From Bifidobacterium subtile (GTDB lineage Bacteria > Actinomycetota > Actinomycetes > Actinomycetales > Bifidobacteriaceae): a stretch of 64,000 nt of DNA. The notes beneath the pieces were generated by a model that was given only the letters and a program-made list of their open reading frames with translations, had not been told where the DNA came from and searched no databases. Position 1 is the first letter of the stretch, and the number at the start of each line of letters is the position of its first letter. Shown one piece after another: positions 52,675 through 61,117 of the stretch. The DNA lies in the NCBI RefSeq assembly GCF_000741775.1, contig NZ_JGZR01000003.1:186001-250000 (forward strand), given 5' to 3'. The translations under genes and the position numbers were made by a program.

Positions 52675-54056
52675 AGCGCCAGTTCTTCGGCGACCACGGC
52701 GGCGAGACGTGCGCAGACCTCGTCGGCCTGAGCCTGCGTTTCAGCCTCGGCCATCACGCGCACGAGCGGCTCGGTGCCGCTGGGCCGCAGCAGCACGCGT
52801 CCGGTGTCGCCCAGCAGCTTCGATTCGCGCTCGACCGCAGCCTGCACCGCGGCATTGCCGGAGGCCGCGCCCTTGTCCACATTGGGCACATTGACCAATT
52901 GCTGCGGCAGCTGCGGGAAGTCGGCGGCCAACTGACGCAGACTGCGCCCTGAGGAAGCCACTTCGTTGCACAGGGTCAGCGCGGTGAGCGTGCCGTCGCC
53001 GGTCGTGGCGAATGCGCGGTTGATGACATGGCCGGACTGCTCGCCGCCGAGCGAGTAGTCGCCGCGCAGCATCTCTTCGAGCACATAACGGTCGCCGACA
53101 CCGGTCTGCACGGTCGCAATGCCCATGTCGGCCAACGCGAGCTTCAGTCCCAGATTGCTCATCACGGTGACCACCAAAGTGTCATGGTTGAGCTTGCCTG
53201 CATGCTTTTTGGCGCGTGCGAGGATGCCCATGATCTGATCGCCATTGACCATGTCGCCGTTTTCGTCCACGGCAAGGCAGCGATCGGCGTCCCCATCGAA
53301 GGCGACGCCCATCACGGCGTCCGAAGCCTTGACCATGGCCTGCAACTGCTCAGGATGGGTCGAACCGGCGTTCTTGTTGATGTTGTAGCCATCCGGCGAA
53401 GCGTTGATGACCACGACTTCGGCACCAGCCCTTCTCAGGGCTTCCGGTGCGACGACCGAAGCGGCGCCGTTGGCGCAGTCGGCCACGATTTTCAGGCCTT
53501 TGAGCGGCTTGGGCTGCGTCTTGTCCGCGCTGATGGGCGCTATGGTGTCCACCAGATGGTCGATATACAGGTTGGTGGCGGTGGCGGTGTCATGGCTCAC
53601 GCGACCCACGCCGGCCCCGGTCGGCCTGTTCCAGTCCTGCCCGAGCAGCGCCTCGATCTCGTCTTCCTTGGTGTCGGCGAGCTTGAAGCCGCCGCGTGCG
53701 AAGAACTTGATGCCATTATCGGGCATCGGGTTGTGCGAGGCTGAGATCACCGCGCCCATCTCGACGTTGAGCACCGAGGTGAGGAACGCCACGCCGGGGG
53801 TGGGGATGATGCCGGCGTCGATCACGTCGAACCCGCCGGCGCTCATGCCAGCCGACAGGGCCGAAGCGAGAAAATCACCGGAAACGCGCGTATCGCGGCC
53901 GACCAGCGCACGACGCCGTCCTTCCGGATGGTTGCTCTTGGTTCCGGAATCGCCGAGGACGCGCACCGCTGCATCGCCCAAGTCAAGCGCCAGCCGCGCC
54001 GTCAGAACCCTATTTGCCAAACCTCGCACACCATCGGTGCCGAACATCCTGGGCAT
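52671..54056 (-). CDS. glmM: Phosphoglucosamine mutase
   Basis: 461-residue enzyme converting glucosamine-6-phosphate to glucosamine-1-phosphate for peptidoglycan. The phosphoserine loop is ISASHNPMPDNGIKFF (Ser107), the metal loop is DGDADRCLAVD, the sugar loop is GGEQSGHVI, and the phosphate loop is RPSGTEPLVRVM. It is followed directly by def with a short overlap. Confidence 0.97.
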   Translation of the reverse strand: MPRMFGTDGVRGLANRVLTARLALDLGDAAVRVLGDSGTKSNHPEGRRRALVGRDTRVSGDFLASALSAGMSAGGFDVIDAGIIPTPGVAFLTSVLNVEMGAVISASHNPMPDNGIKFFARGGFKLADTKEDEIEALLGQDWNRPTGAGVGRVSHDTATATNLYIDHLVDTIAPISADKTQPKPLKGLKIVADCANGAASVVAPEALRRAGAEVVVINASPDGYNINKNAGSTHPEQLQAMVKASDAVMGVAFDGDADRCLAVDENGDMVNGDQIMGILARAKKHAGKLNHDTLVVTVMSNLGLKLALADMGIATVQTGVGDRYVLEEMLRGDYSLGGEQSGHVINRAFATTGDGTLTALTLCNEVASSGRSLRQLAADFPQLPQQLVNVPNVDKGAASGNAAVQAAVERESKLLGDTGRVLLRPSGTEPLVRVMAEAETQAQADEVCARLAAVVAEELAL

Positions 54057-54287
54057 GTATCTCTCTTATCCTTAAGTTTCCTGACTACAATGCAAGTCAC
54101 CATCGTACCCAAGGCCACGCACCAAGCGACGCCTCGACGCCAGATGTGCTCGGTTCCATCGCATTTGGCGTGGGGCGAGTGGGACTGCGGGCGTAATTGC
54201 GAACGTGCTGAGTTCGTGTCTTTTCTGGCTTTCCGGCTGATCTGACTTTCCCGACCAATCATCCACGACAATCACCACTGCGACCTA

Positions 54288-54866
54288 TTAGAGCGCAAGC
54301 GACACGACGGCGCGCGATGGCGTAGGACGGGACACAATCTGGAATCCGGCGCGAAGGAAAGTCGTCAGCACGCCGACGAACAATGAGTTATTCGACGGCG
54401 AAGACAACGCTGTGTCGACCGGATACGCTTCGAGGACCCGCGCATTGTGCCTGCGCGCATGCTCGACCGCCGCATCAAGCAGGGCCGCGCTCAGCCCCTG
54501 ATGCCGGTATTCCTTTCGTATCGAGAAGCAGGTGGCCGCCCAGACGTCCGGTGCGTCGATTGGTTCACCGCTGCCTTGCCGCACAATACGCGAACGCGAA
54601 AGCCGCTGCTGCGCTGTCCTCGGCCCGACCCGCACCCATCCGGCGGGCGTCTCGTCGACATATGCCAACACGCCCGGCGCAAGCGGACCCGACAGCTCGT
54701 CGCGAAGCGCATCGGCTCGTTCCGAAACTCCAGTCGTGCGCCACTGGGACGCAGACATCACCGGCCACGCGCACTGGCAGCTGCGCCCATCGCCACCGCC
54801 GCACAGCACCGCCTGCACGTCATCCCAGCGTCCGCGCATCGCGGTCTGCGTCGTTATTGTCGTCAT
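54288..54866 (-). CDS. GNAT-family acetyltransferase
   Basis: 192-residue acetyl-CoA-dependent transferase. Motif A, the acetyl-CoA loop, is RKEYRHQGLSAALLDAAVEH. The first third has CGGGDGRSCQCAWP with three cysteines, a feature of an actinobacterial subgroup. Substrate is unknown. No ribosome-binding site is evident before ATG 54866. The 231-bp gap to glmM holds nothing recognised. Confidence 0.85.
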   Translation of the reverse strand: MTTITTQTAMRGRWDDVQAVLCGGGDGRSCQCAWPVMSASQWRTTGVSERADALRDELSGPLAPGVLAYVDETPAGWVRVGPRTAQQRLSRSRIVRQGSGEPIDAPDVWAATCFSIRKEYRHQGLSAALLDAAVEHARRHNARVLEAYPVDTALSSPSNNSLFVGVLTTFLRAGFQIVSRPTPSRAVVSLAL

Positions 54867-54987
54867 ATAACGAGCATATGGGCTTCGAATGACAGCTGCG
54901 CAGGGTCACGGGCACAAGGCTGTGGGTCTGCGGCTATCAGCCGACCTGCGTACGGACTCACAGGCGTGGCACGTTAGACCAGAAAAC

Positions 54988-55034
54988 AACTTGATCGCAT
55001 ATATTCATGTATAATAATACGTAATAAATAACGA
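54988..55034 (+). promoter_or_regulatory. AT-rich promoter of the toxin-antitoxin-like pair
   Basis: A sharply AT-rich stretch in GC-rich DNA with TATAAT at 55010-55015 and repeated TAATA/ATAATAC around it, about 50 bases before the antitoxin start. No perfect palindrome was found, and the -35 box is unclear. Confidence 0.5.
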
Positions 55035-55061
55035 AGTTTAATACGAAAGAAAGTGGCCATT

Positions 55062-55436
55062 ATGACTGCTCCAATCAGGGAACGTGCTGAGGCGATGCTC
55101 GAGGCGTCCCGCGAGGATTCCCGTGTCAGCCTAACCGACTTGGGTCGGTCCAACGCATGGCGAAGCAAGCTGTCGAGCAAAGGCGTGCTTCAGTTGATGG
55201 ACCGGTCCGATACCGCCGCATTTGTCGTGTCCGTCGACGCTATGAACGACCTGCTTGATTCGCTCGACGAATATGAAGCACAGCTTGAGACCGCGTCCGT
55301 GCGCGATATGCTCGAGGCGCGTAAAAACCGTACCGATATCAAGTCGGGCAACGGCCTGCGTGACGCGGCGGCCGCGAGCTTCGATGCGCGCATTGACGGA
55401 TTGCTGGATATCGCTGGCTCAAAGGCAACGCGGTGA
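55062..55436 (+). CDS. Antitoxin-like protein, Phd/YefM type
   Basis: 124 residues from ATG 55062 (GTG 55053 is possible). The C-terminal neutralising region is acidic and helical (LLDSLDEYEAQLETASVRDM). The middle TAAFVVSVDAMNDLLDSLDE resembles the Phd/YefM core. It overlaps the next gene by four bases, the standard antitoxin-toxin arrangement. AT-rich promoter upstream. Confidence 0.6.
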   Translation: MTAPIRERAEAMLEASREDSRVSLTDLGRSNAWRSKLSSKGVLQLMDRSDTAAFVVSVDAMNDLLDSLDEYEAQLETASVRDMLEARKNRTDIKSGNGLRDAAAASFDARIDGLLDIAGSKATR

Positions 55437-55813
55437 TCGATACAGCGACAATCCGCGATGCCGTTCGCATGGTCGCCGGCGTTGACGGCCTTGCGATGAA
55501 CCCGGACGATCTGGTCGATGATGTCGCGCTCATGGCGCAGGCCTGGCCTGAAGAAGAGGACTTTATGAGGGCCGTCCTCGCCGTCTGCACCGCCATGAGC
55601 GACCTTATCTCAGGGAAGGTCGAGGGAAAATCGCTGAAGTACGATCTGTCCGACTGGCACTCATTCCGCTTTCAGCACCACCGCGCCCGTGGAGCAAAGG
55701 CCGATGCCCGAATCATCTACCGCCACATCGAAACTGGGATCCATGTCAAAGGATTCGGCAACCGACATAAGCCGCAAGACATCTACCGCCACATGATGGC
55801 CGAACGGACGTGA
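55433..55813 (+). CDS. RelE/ParE-like toxin candidate
   Basis: 126 residues from GTG 55433. The last 55 residues (KSLKYDLSDWHSFRFQHHRA, then ADARIIYRHIETGIHVKGFG) have the beta-sheet and basic-residue pattern of RelE/ParE-type mRNA interferases or gyrase poisons, ending RHKPQDIYRHM. The N-terminal 60 residues are an extra helical part not typical of small RelE toxins. Paired with the antitoxin-like gene upstream. Target is unknown. Confidence 0.6.
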   Translation: MIDTATIRDAVRMVAGVDGLAMNPDDLVDDVALMAQAWPEEEDFMRAVLAVCTAMSDLISGKVEGKSLKYDLSDWHSFRFQHHRARGAKADARIIYRHIETGIHVKGFGNRHKPQDIYRHMMAERT

Positions 55814-55947
55814 GCGAACGCGCCTAATCGCAGATTTAGTGATTCTTCGTATTCGGGTGTGTACGTCGGCCGTCGCATGGCTTCTTCACGAGTGTTCGAG
55901 AGCAGGTTTCCAGTCGCTGTATTCATGGACACCCTTCGAAAATAGGA

Positions 55948-56151
55948 TATCTCCGTTATGTGTAGCGTTAAATTGACCTTGCGGAGGTCTATCTGCGTTG
56001 TGTGAGGCGCTATTTCGCGCAACGTCGAGTATCAGGCGTCCCAAAGCCGCCATTTTCCGACGGCGATACTTAGGGTGCAGCAGATTTAGCGCCTCACACA
56101 ACGCAGATAGACCTCCACACGAGTGGATTAACGCCTCACACAACGCAGATA
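55948..56151. repeat. 204-bp palindromic element, copy 2
   Basis: Same length and nested arrangement as copy 1: arms at 55948-55969 (degenerate) and 55990-56011 forward, 56088-56109 and 56130-56151 reversed. Inner arms are 29 exact base pairs (55983-56011 with 56088-56116). The centre shares GAGTATCAGGCGT and CCAAAGCCGCCATTTTC with copy 1 while other central bases vary. It fills most of the 397-bp gap between the toxin-like gene and the 2-hydroxyacid dehydrogenase. Confidence 0.85.
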
Positions 56152-56210
56152 CCTGCGCGCAACCGGCAAATCCACGGGTTCACGCACGCCTGCACCAACG
56201 TTGAGCGGCA

Positions 56211-57179
56211 TCAGCTCACCAGATCGTCAACGTGCCCGTCCGAATATTTGGACAATGCCTGCACGATATGCTTCAACGCCCGCTCGCGCAATTCGTTGAA
56301 CGAATCCTCGCTTAGGAAAGCGGAATGCGGCGTGAGAATACAGTTGTCAATCTCGGCGAGTTCGCCCGCGCCCGCACCTTCGCCCTCGACCACATCGAGC
56401 GCGGCCGCGCGAATCACATGTCGCCTTAGCGCTTCAACGAGAGCCTGCTGATTGATGACCCCGCCGCGCGCAGTATTGATGAGAAACGCGCTGTCCTTCA
56501 TGATATCGAACTCGCGAGCGCCAATGAGATTATCAGTGACGCCGGCTATAAGCGGGCAATGCAATGATACGTAGTCGGATTCGGCAAGCAGAGCGTCAAG
56601 CGCATCGGCTCTTCGGCATCCATGCTCGGCCAGCAGCTCGTCGCTGGCGTGCGGCGCGTAGACCAGCACATCGAATCCCAAGGGCCTGAGCATATCGGCC
56701 AGCCGCATGGCGATGCCGCCGAAGAACACCAGGCCGAAGACGAGGCCGCCAATGCGACGCATCGGATACCCGGACAGCGCGTCCCACTGTCTTTCGCGCA
56801 CCTGCCGGTCCTGGAACGTGATCTGCCGCGTAAGGTCGAGCGCCATCGCAAGCGTATGCAGCGCCACGTCTTCCAAGCAATACCCCGGCACGTTGGTCAC
56901 TTGCACGCCGTGCGCGGTGGCGGCGGCAATGTCGACCGTGTCGTAGCCGATGCTTTCCAGGGAAATGATCCGCAGGCTTGGGCACCGCGCGAGAACATCA
57001 GCAGTGGCAGGCTCGTACGTCAGCAGCGCGCCGGCAGCCTGATATTCGTTGACATGCGCATCGAGCGGCCTGGAATCGTTAATCTCAATAAGATTGATAT
57101 CATCAATCCCCCACTGCACGAGCAGCTCGCGTTCGAAGGCGAGATCGAGGCCCAAGTTGGGGCATATGACATTATTCAT
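56211..57179 (-). CDS. D-2-hydroxyacid dehydrogenase family, CtBP-like
   Basis: 322 residues. Catalytic residues of the family are visible: Arg in NTARGGVINQQALVEAL, Glu in ALDVVEGEG, and His in LTPHSAFLSEDSF. The Rossmann glycine motif is degenerate (GLVFFGGIAMRLAD instead of GxGxxG), so cofactor binding may be altered. Such enzymes reduce 2-keto acids or make 2-hydroxyacids. It is last in the catabolic cluster, 116 bp after the PLP enzyme. Confidence 0.85.
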   Translation of the reverse strand: MNNVICPNLGLDLAFERELLVQWGIDDINLIEINDSRPLDAHVNEYQAAGALLTYEPATADVLARCPSLRIISLESIGYDTVDIAAATAHGVQVTNVPGYCLEDVALHTLAMALDLTRQITFQDRQVRERQWDALSGYPMRRIGGLVFGLVFFGGIAMRLADMLRPLGFDVLVYAPHASDELLAEHGCRRADALDALLAESDYVSLHCPLIAGVTDNLIGAREFDIMKDSAFLINTARGGVINQQALVEALRRHVIRAAALDVVEGEGAGAGELAEIDNCILTPHSAFLSEDSFNELRERALKHIVQALSKYSDGHVDDLVS

Positions 57180-57295
57180 CGCAGTGACTCGTTTCGTGGG
57201 TTAGGGAATTTCCTGACTGCTGGACAGCAACTGCCGATACGCAGCAATCCTCTTTTGTCTCCGTTGTACATACTATATAAGCGGAAGCGCACCCC

Positions 57296-58696
57296 TCACC
57301 TCAGCAATCCCACGGACTTCACCTGCTGCATGGCATCGAGCAGACGGTCTGCGTCGGCGTCGGAGAAGACCAGCGGAGGGCGGAGCTTGAGGGTGCTGGC
57401 GTCAGCTCCGGAGGCGGAAATCAGGACTTTGCGCGTGCGCAGCTCGTCGACGATGCGCTGCGTGGCGGCGGGATCGGGCAGGCCGCGATTGTCTCGGGAT
57501 GTGATGTCGAGGCCGATGAATAGCCCAGCATGGCGAATGCCGCCGAATCCAGGAGTATCACCGAGCAGTGATTCGAGTTCACCGGCGATGCGGTCGCCGA
57601 TTGTTTCGGCATGCCGCAGCAGCTCGCGCTGTTCGATCTCGTCAAGGACGGCACTGGCGGCGCGCATCGATACGGGATTGCCGCCGAAGGTGTTGAAATA
57701 CCTCGTGCATTCGGCGAAGCGATCGCCAATCGGCGTCTTGTAGACCACGGCGCCGGTGGGGATGCCATTGCCCATCGGCTTGCCCATAGTCACGATGTCG
57801 GCATCGGCGTTGTGCCGCTGGAAGCCCCAGAAGGCGTCTCCTGTGCGGGCGAAGCCGGACTGGACTTCGTCGGCAATCAGCAGTCCGCCTGCTTCATGCG
57901 CCGCCTGCGCGACCCGGCCCACCCAACCGGGAGCGCCGGGCAACACGCCGTCGGATGAGAAGATCTGGTCGAGCAGCACCGCGCTGACGCCGTATCCTGC
58001 ATCGTGCAGCTGGCGGAAGGCCGCTTCGAACCTGCCCAGCAGTATTTCCTCGGCGTCTGGACCAGGATTTTTAAGTACATCAGCGACTTCAACCGTCGCC
58101 AAGAAGGACGCGAGCGGAATGCCAGTACCGAAGCTCGGCGAGATGGAAGCCACGAGATCGGTGATGCCGTGATAGGCGTTCGACGTGACCACCACGCCGC
58201 GATTGCCGGTGTAGGCGCGGGCCATGCGCAGCGCCAGATCGTTGGATTCGGAGCCGGAATTGGTGAAGCTCACATGGTCGAGCGTCTGCGGAAAGTAGCC
58301 CAGCAGTCGTTCGGCGTAATCGAGCACTTCGTCCTGCAAATAGCGCGAATGCGTGTCCTGCCTAGTCAGCTGGTCGGCCACCGCTTCGCGCACATGGGCG
58401 TTGACATGGCCCACGCAGGCGACATTGTTGTAGCAGTCGAGATAGTCGTTGCCCTGCGCGTCGAACAGATGAGCGCCCTGACCGCGCACGACATGGATCG
58501 GCTGATTGTAGAACAACGGCCCCAGCGTGCCCAGCACCCGCTTGCGCCGTTCGATCAGCGTGGCCGAATCGGCGTCGAGGCCCTGCGTGCCCTTGGAGAA
58601 GTCGAAGCCGTTGGCGAGTTGCTTCTTGCCGGTTTGCTTGGTCTTTGTGTTGTTTTCTGCACTGTTTGTTGCATCGCCGAGTTGCGTTTCATTCAT
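57296..58696 (-). CDS. Class III PLP enzyme, phosphoethanolamine phospho-lyase-like
   Basis: 466 residues from ATG 58696 after AAGGAG. The core reads YLDCYNNVACVGHVNAHV, SFTNSGSESNDLALRMAR, LIADEVQSGFARTGD and the PLP lysine (Lys306) in MGKPMGNGIP, ending in LKLRPPLVFSDADADRL. KPMGNG and NNVACVGH are hallmarks of the AGXT2L/ETNPPL phospho-lyases, which eliminate phosphate and ammonia from phosphorylated amino alcohols. An ordinary aminotransferase is the alternative. Its ATG overlaps the kinase gene by four bases. Confidence 0.88.
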   Translation of the reverse strand: MNETQLGDATNSAENNTKTKQTGKKQLANGFDFSKGTQGLDADSATLIERRKRVLGTLGPLFYNQPIHVVRGQGAHLFDAQGNDYLDCYNNVACVGHVNAHVREAVADQLTRQDTHSRYLQDEVLDYAERLLGYFPQTLDHVSFTNSGSESNDLALRMARAYTGNRGVVVTSNAYHGITDLVASISPSFGTGIPLASFLATVEVADVLKNPGPDAEEILLGRFEAAFRQLHDAGYGVSAVLLDQIFSSDGVLPGAPGWVGRVAQAAHEAGGLLIADEVQSGFARTGDAFWGFQRHNADADIVTMGKPMGNGIPTGAVVYKTPIGDRFAECTRYFNTFGGNPVSMRAASAVLDEIEQRELLRHAETIGDRIAGELESLLGDTPGFGGIRHAGLFIGLDITSRDNRGLPDPAATQRIVDELRTRKVLISASGADASTLKLRPPLVFSDADADRLLDAMQQVKSVGLLR

Positions 58697-59901
58697 AGGG
58701 ACTCCTTGCCTGCCAGTTGTGAGATTGCGTGTTGTGTGATTGCGTGTTGCGCTATGCCAAGCTGCTCCGCCATTGCCGGCCAACCAAGATCCTGTACCAA
58801 CCGAAGTTTGTCCAGCCGCCGCTGCGGATCGACCAGATAATGGCCGGCTTCCACCCCAGAAAAGCGCTCGGCCATCAATGGCAGAAGCACCACCAAGGCA
58901 CCTCGTGCCTCCATGATCGCGGGAAGAAGATCGAGCTGCTGAACGTCAAAGCCGCTATTGTTGTCATCGTTACAGTTGCCATCACTATAGCCATCGTCAT
59001 CATAGCCACCATCAGAACCAGAATCGGAGACATGACTGGCACGACTGTCTACTTCCCGCATGTAGTTTTCCAGCGCAATACGGCATGGCATCAGCGGGTT
59101 GTTCGGATACGACAAGGCATCGATGAGGTAAAACAGGCATGTGCCCAAATCGCAGATGGACGGCATCATATGCATATCACCGAAATCCAGAATGCCGGAC
59201 AGGCGCTGCGGCGCATTGGGGTCAACCATCATATTGCCAGGATGAAAATCGCCATGGCATAGGGTTGCGGGCAGTCGTTCGATCTCGGGCTCGACAGACA
59301 TATAGTCATCCACCGCTTGCGTCACTCGGCTGCGGCTCTCAGCATCTTCAAACATCGGCAGCAGATCCTCTGCTAATTGCGGCAGCAACCGCACGTCCCA
59401 CAGCACACGCCCCGGAATATCGTGATATTGCAGCGGCGAGAGCACATGCTGCAGCTGCGCGAGCCGCACTCCGATGTCATCAAGCAGCGGCTCAGACAGC
59501 GGCCCCGGCAACGCCGACACCATAGCCCCATGCAGAAAAGTCGTGAGCGTGGTCCAACGCACGGTGTCATTTTGCTCGAAGCGAGTCACCAGTTCCTCAC
59601 CACGCGCGGGAATCAGCCGCGTGGAAGGTATATCCGGCTGCGTCTCCTGCAGCAGCGTCAAAGCTTGGGCTCGCAACAACACACTGTCTCGCGATTCTGC
59701 AGGATGCTCGAATTTGAGGATATATCGCGGCTCTGCTTCACCGCGCAGACTTACGGCAAAGGTGTCGTCGCGCTCGGTTGCGATGCGCCGGGTCGCTACA
59801 TCATGCAACCCGTACCAGTACTCTGCGAATTCGGACGCCTCGCCCGTCGAAACCGCATCATGGGGAACGCGCAGCATCTCATATCCTGCAAAATCGTGCA
59901 T
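58693..59901 (-). CDS. APH/choline-kinase-fold kinase, HYKK-like
   Basis: 402 residues. The APH catalytic loop is CHGDFHPGNMMVD (Asp218) and the metal loop is ILDFGDMHMM (Asp239). The nucleotide lysine is in YILKFEHPAE (Lys63). It resembles hydroxylysine or homoserine kinases that pair with PLP phospho-lyases. A low-complexity Ser/Gly/Asp/Asn insert lies at about residues 290-320. It is 12 bp after the alcohol dehydrogenase gene and overlaps the phospho-lyase gene, so the three are co-expressed. Confidence 0.82.
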   Translation of the reverse strand: MHDFAGYEMLRVPHDAVSTGEASEFAEYWYGLHDVATRRIATERDDTFAVSLRGEAEPRYILKFEHPAESRDSVLLRAQALTLLQETQPDIPSTRLIPARGEELVTRFEQNDTVRWTTLTTFLHGAMVSALPGPLSEPLLDDIGVRLAQLQHVLSPLQYHDIPGRVLWDVRLLPQLAEDLLPMFEDAESRSRVTQAVDDYMSVEPEIERLPATLCHGDFHPGNMMVDPNAPQRLSGILDFGDMHMMPSICDLGTCLFYLIDALSYPNNPLMPCRIALENYMREVDSRASHVSDSGSDGGYDDDGYSDGNCNDDNNSGFDVQQLDLLPAIMEARGALVVLLPLMAERFSGVEAGHYLVDPQRRLDKLRLVQDLGWPAMAEQLGIAQHAITQHAISQLAGKESL

Positions 59902-59913
59902 GGTCTGCGCTCC

Positions 59914-60957
59914 CTACCGCACGCGAATCAGCGGCTTGATGGTGCGCCGGTGGTCCATGTCGTCGTAGGCGAGCGCGATATCGCCCAGCGGGTATTGCTT
60001 GGTGTATACCATGCCGGGATTGATCTCGCCCGAAAGCACGGCTGGCATGGTGGCAGCAATATAATGGTGCGCCGGCGACATGCCGCCTGCAATCGTGATG
60101 TTGCCGCGGAACAGCAGCCCGGCATCGATGGCCACGCCGTGCGGCAGCCCTACGTAGCCCACGGTTCCGCCTGCCGTGCACATGCGGAGCGCGGTATCGA
60201 AGGACTGCGCGGAGCCCACGCATTCGAGCACCACGTCGCTGCCTTCGCCGCCGGTCAGCTTCATCACGTCATCCACGGCCTCATCTCCGCGCGAGGTGAT
60301 GATCTGGTCGGCCCCGAATGACTGCGCCAAAGCATTACGATCCGCATGGGAGCTGCCGGCGTTGATGACGCAGCTTGCGCCCAGCATTTTTGCCGCCATG
60401 ATTGCGCATAGTCCCACTGCGCCGTCGCCGACGACCGTCACCACGTCGCCTTTGCTCACATGGGCGCTTACGGCCGCATGGTATCCGGTGGTGAACACGT
60501 CGCTCAATGTCAAGAGGCTGGGTATCAGCCGCTCATCGGGGCGCGAACCGTCAGGCAGCGCCTTGACCAGCGTGCCATCGGCGAAGGGCACGCAGGCCGC
60601 CTCGCCTTGGCCTGCGTCGGCAGTCTCTCGCCCCCAGAATCCGCCGTTGACGCAGCTTGTCTCCAAGCCCTTGCGGCAGTAGCCGCACGTCCCGTCGCTA
60701 TAGCGGAATGGCACAATCACCCAGTCGCCGGGCCTGACGGAGCGAACCTCGCTGCCGACCTCGCGCACGGTGCCCACGAATTCATGGCCGATGCGGTTAG
60801 GAGCGGCAGCGCCCTGGTCGCGGTAGGTCCACAGATCCGAGCCGCATACTCCGGCGTACTCGATGTCGACAATCGCATCGGTCGGATGCTTGATCGTCGG
60901 CTCGGGCACCTCATCGAGACGTATCGTATGGTTACCGTGGTAGACGGCAGCTTTCAT
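59914..60957 (-). CDS. Zinc-dependent alcohol dehydrogenase
   Basis: 347-residue MDR-family enzyme. Catalytic zinc residues lie in GVCGSDLWT and IGHEFVGTV. The structural zinc motif is a Cys-poor variant (SDGTCGYCRKGLETSC). The NAD(P) motif is VVTVVGDGAVGLCAIMAAKM. It probably reduces or oxidises the aldehyde formed in the pathway of the neighbouring kinase and phospho-lyase (inference). Start ATG 60957 follows AAAGGA. Confidence 0.9.
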   Translation of the reverse strand: MKAAVYHGNHTIRLDEVPEPTIKHPTDAIVDIEYAGVCGSDLWTYRDQGAAAPNRIGHEFVGTVREVGSEVRSVRPGDWVIVPFRYSDGTCGYCRKGLETSCVNGGFWGRETADAGQGEAACVPFADGTLVKALPDGSRPDERLIPSLLTLSDVFTTGYHAAVSAHVSKGDVVTVVGDGAVGLCAIMAAKMLGASCVINAGSSHADRNALAQSFGADQIITSRGDEAVDDVMKLTGGEGSDVVLECVGSAQSFDTALRMCTAGGTVGYVGLPHGVAIDAGLLFRGNITIAGGMSPAHHYIAATMPAVLSGEINPGMVYTKQYPLGDIALAYDDMDHRRTIKPLIRVR

Positions 60958-61117
60958 GGTGGTTGTCCTTTCCTCGGGATACTTATGTCGCCTGAATGCC
61001 TATGACACTACGTCATGCGTTTTAATCGAAATCGTCGGATGTTGCCATGGATGACATCATGCGCCAGGGCCTTGCCCATAGGCGAAACCATCCAGACCCA
61101 TGACCGGCAGCTTCAGC

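Noticed and set aside
55783..55926. 47-codon minus-strand frame with an AAGG site near the toxin-like gene end
   Set aside because: It overlaps the toxin-like gene, has no recognisable features, and the site is weak.
59914..60957. Missing first cysteine in the structural zinc motif of the alcohol dehydrogenase
   Set aside because: The SDGTC-x2-C-x7-C form is, as far as I recall, a natural variant in this family, so it is not a defect.
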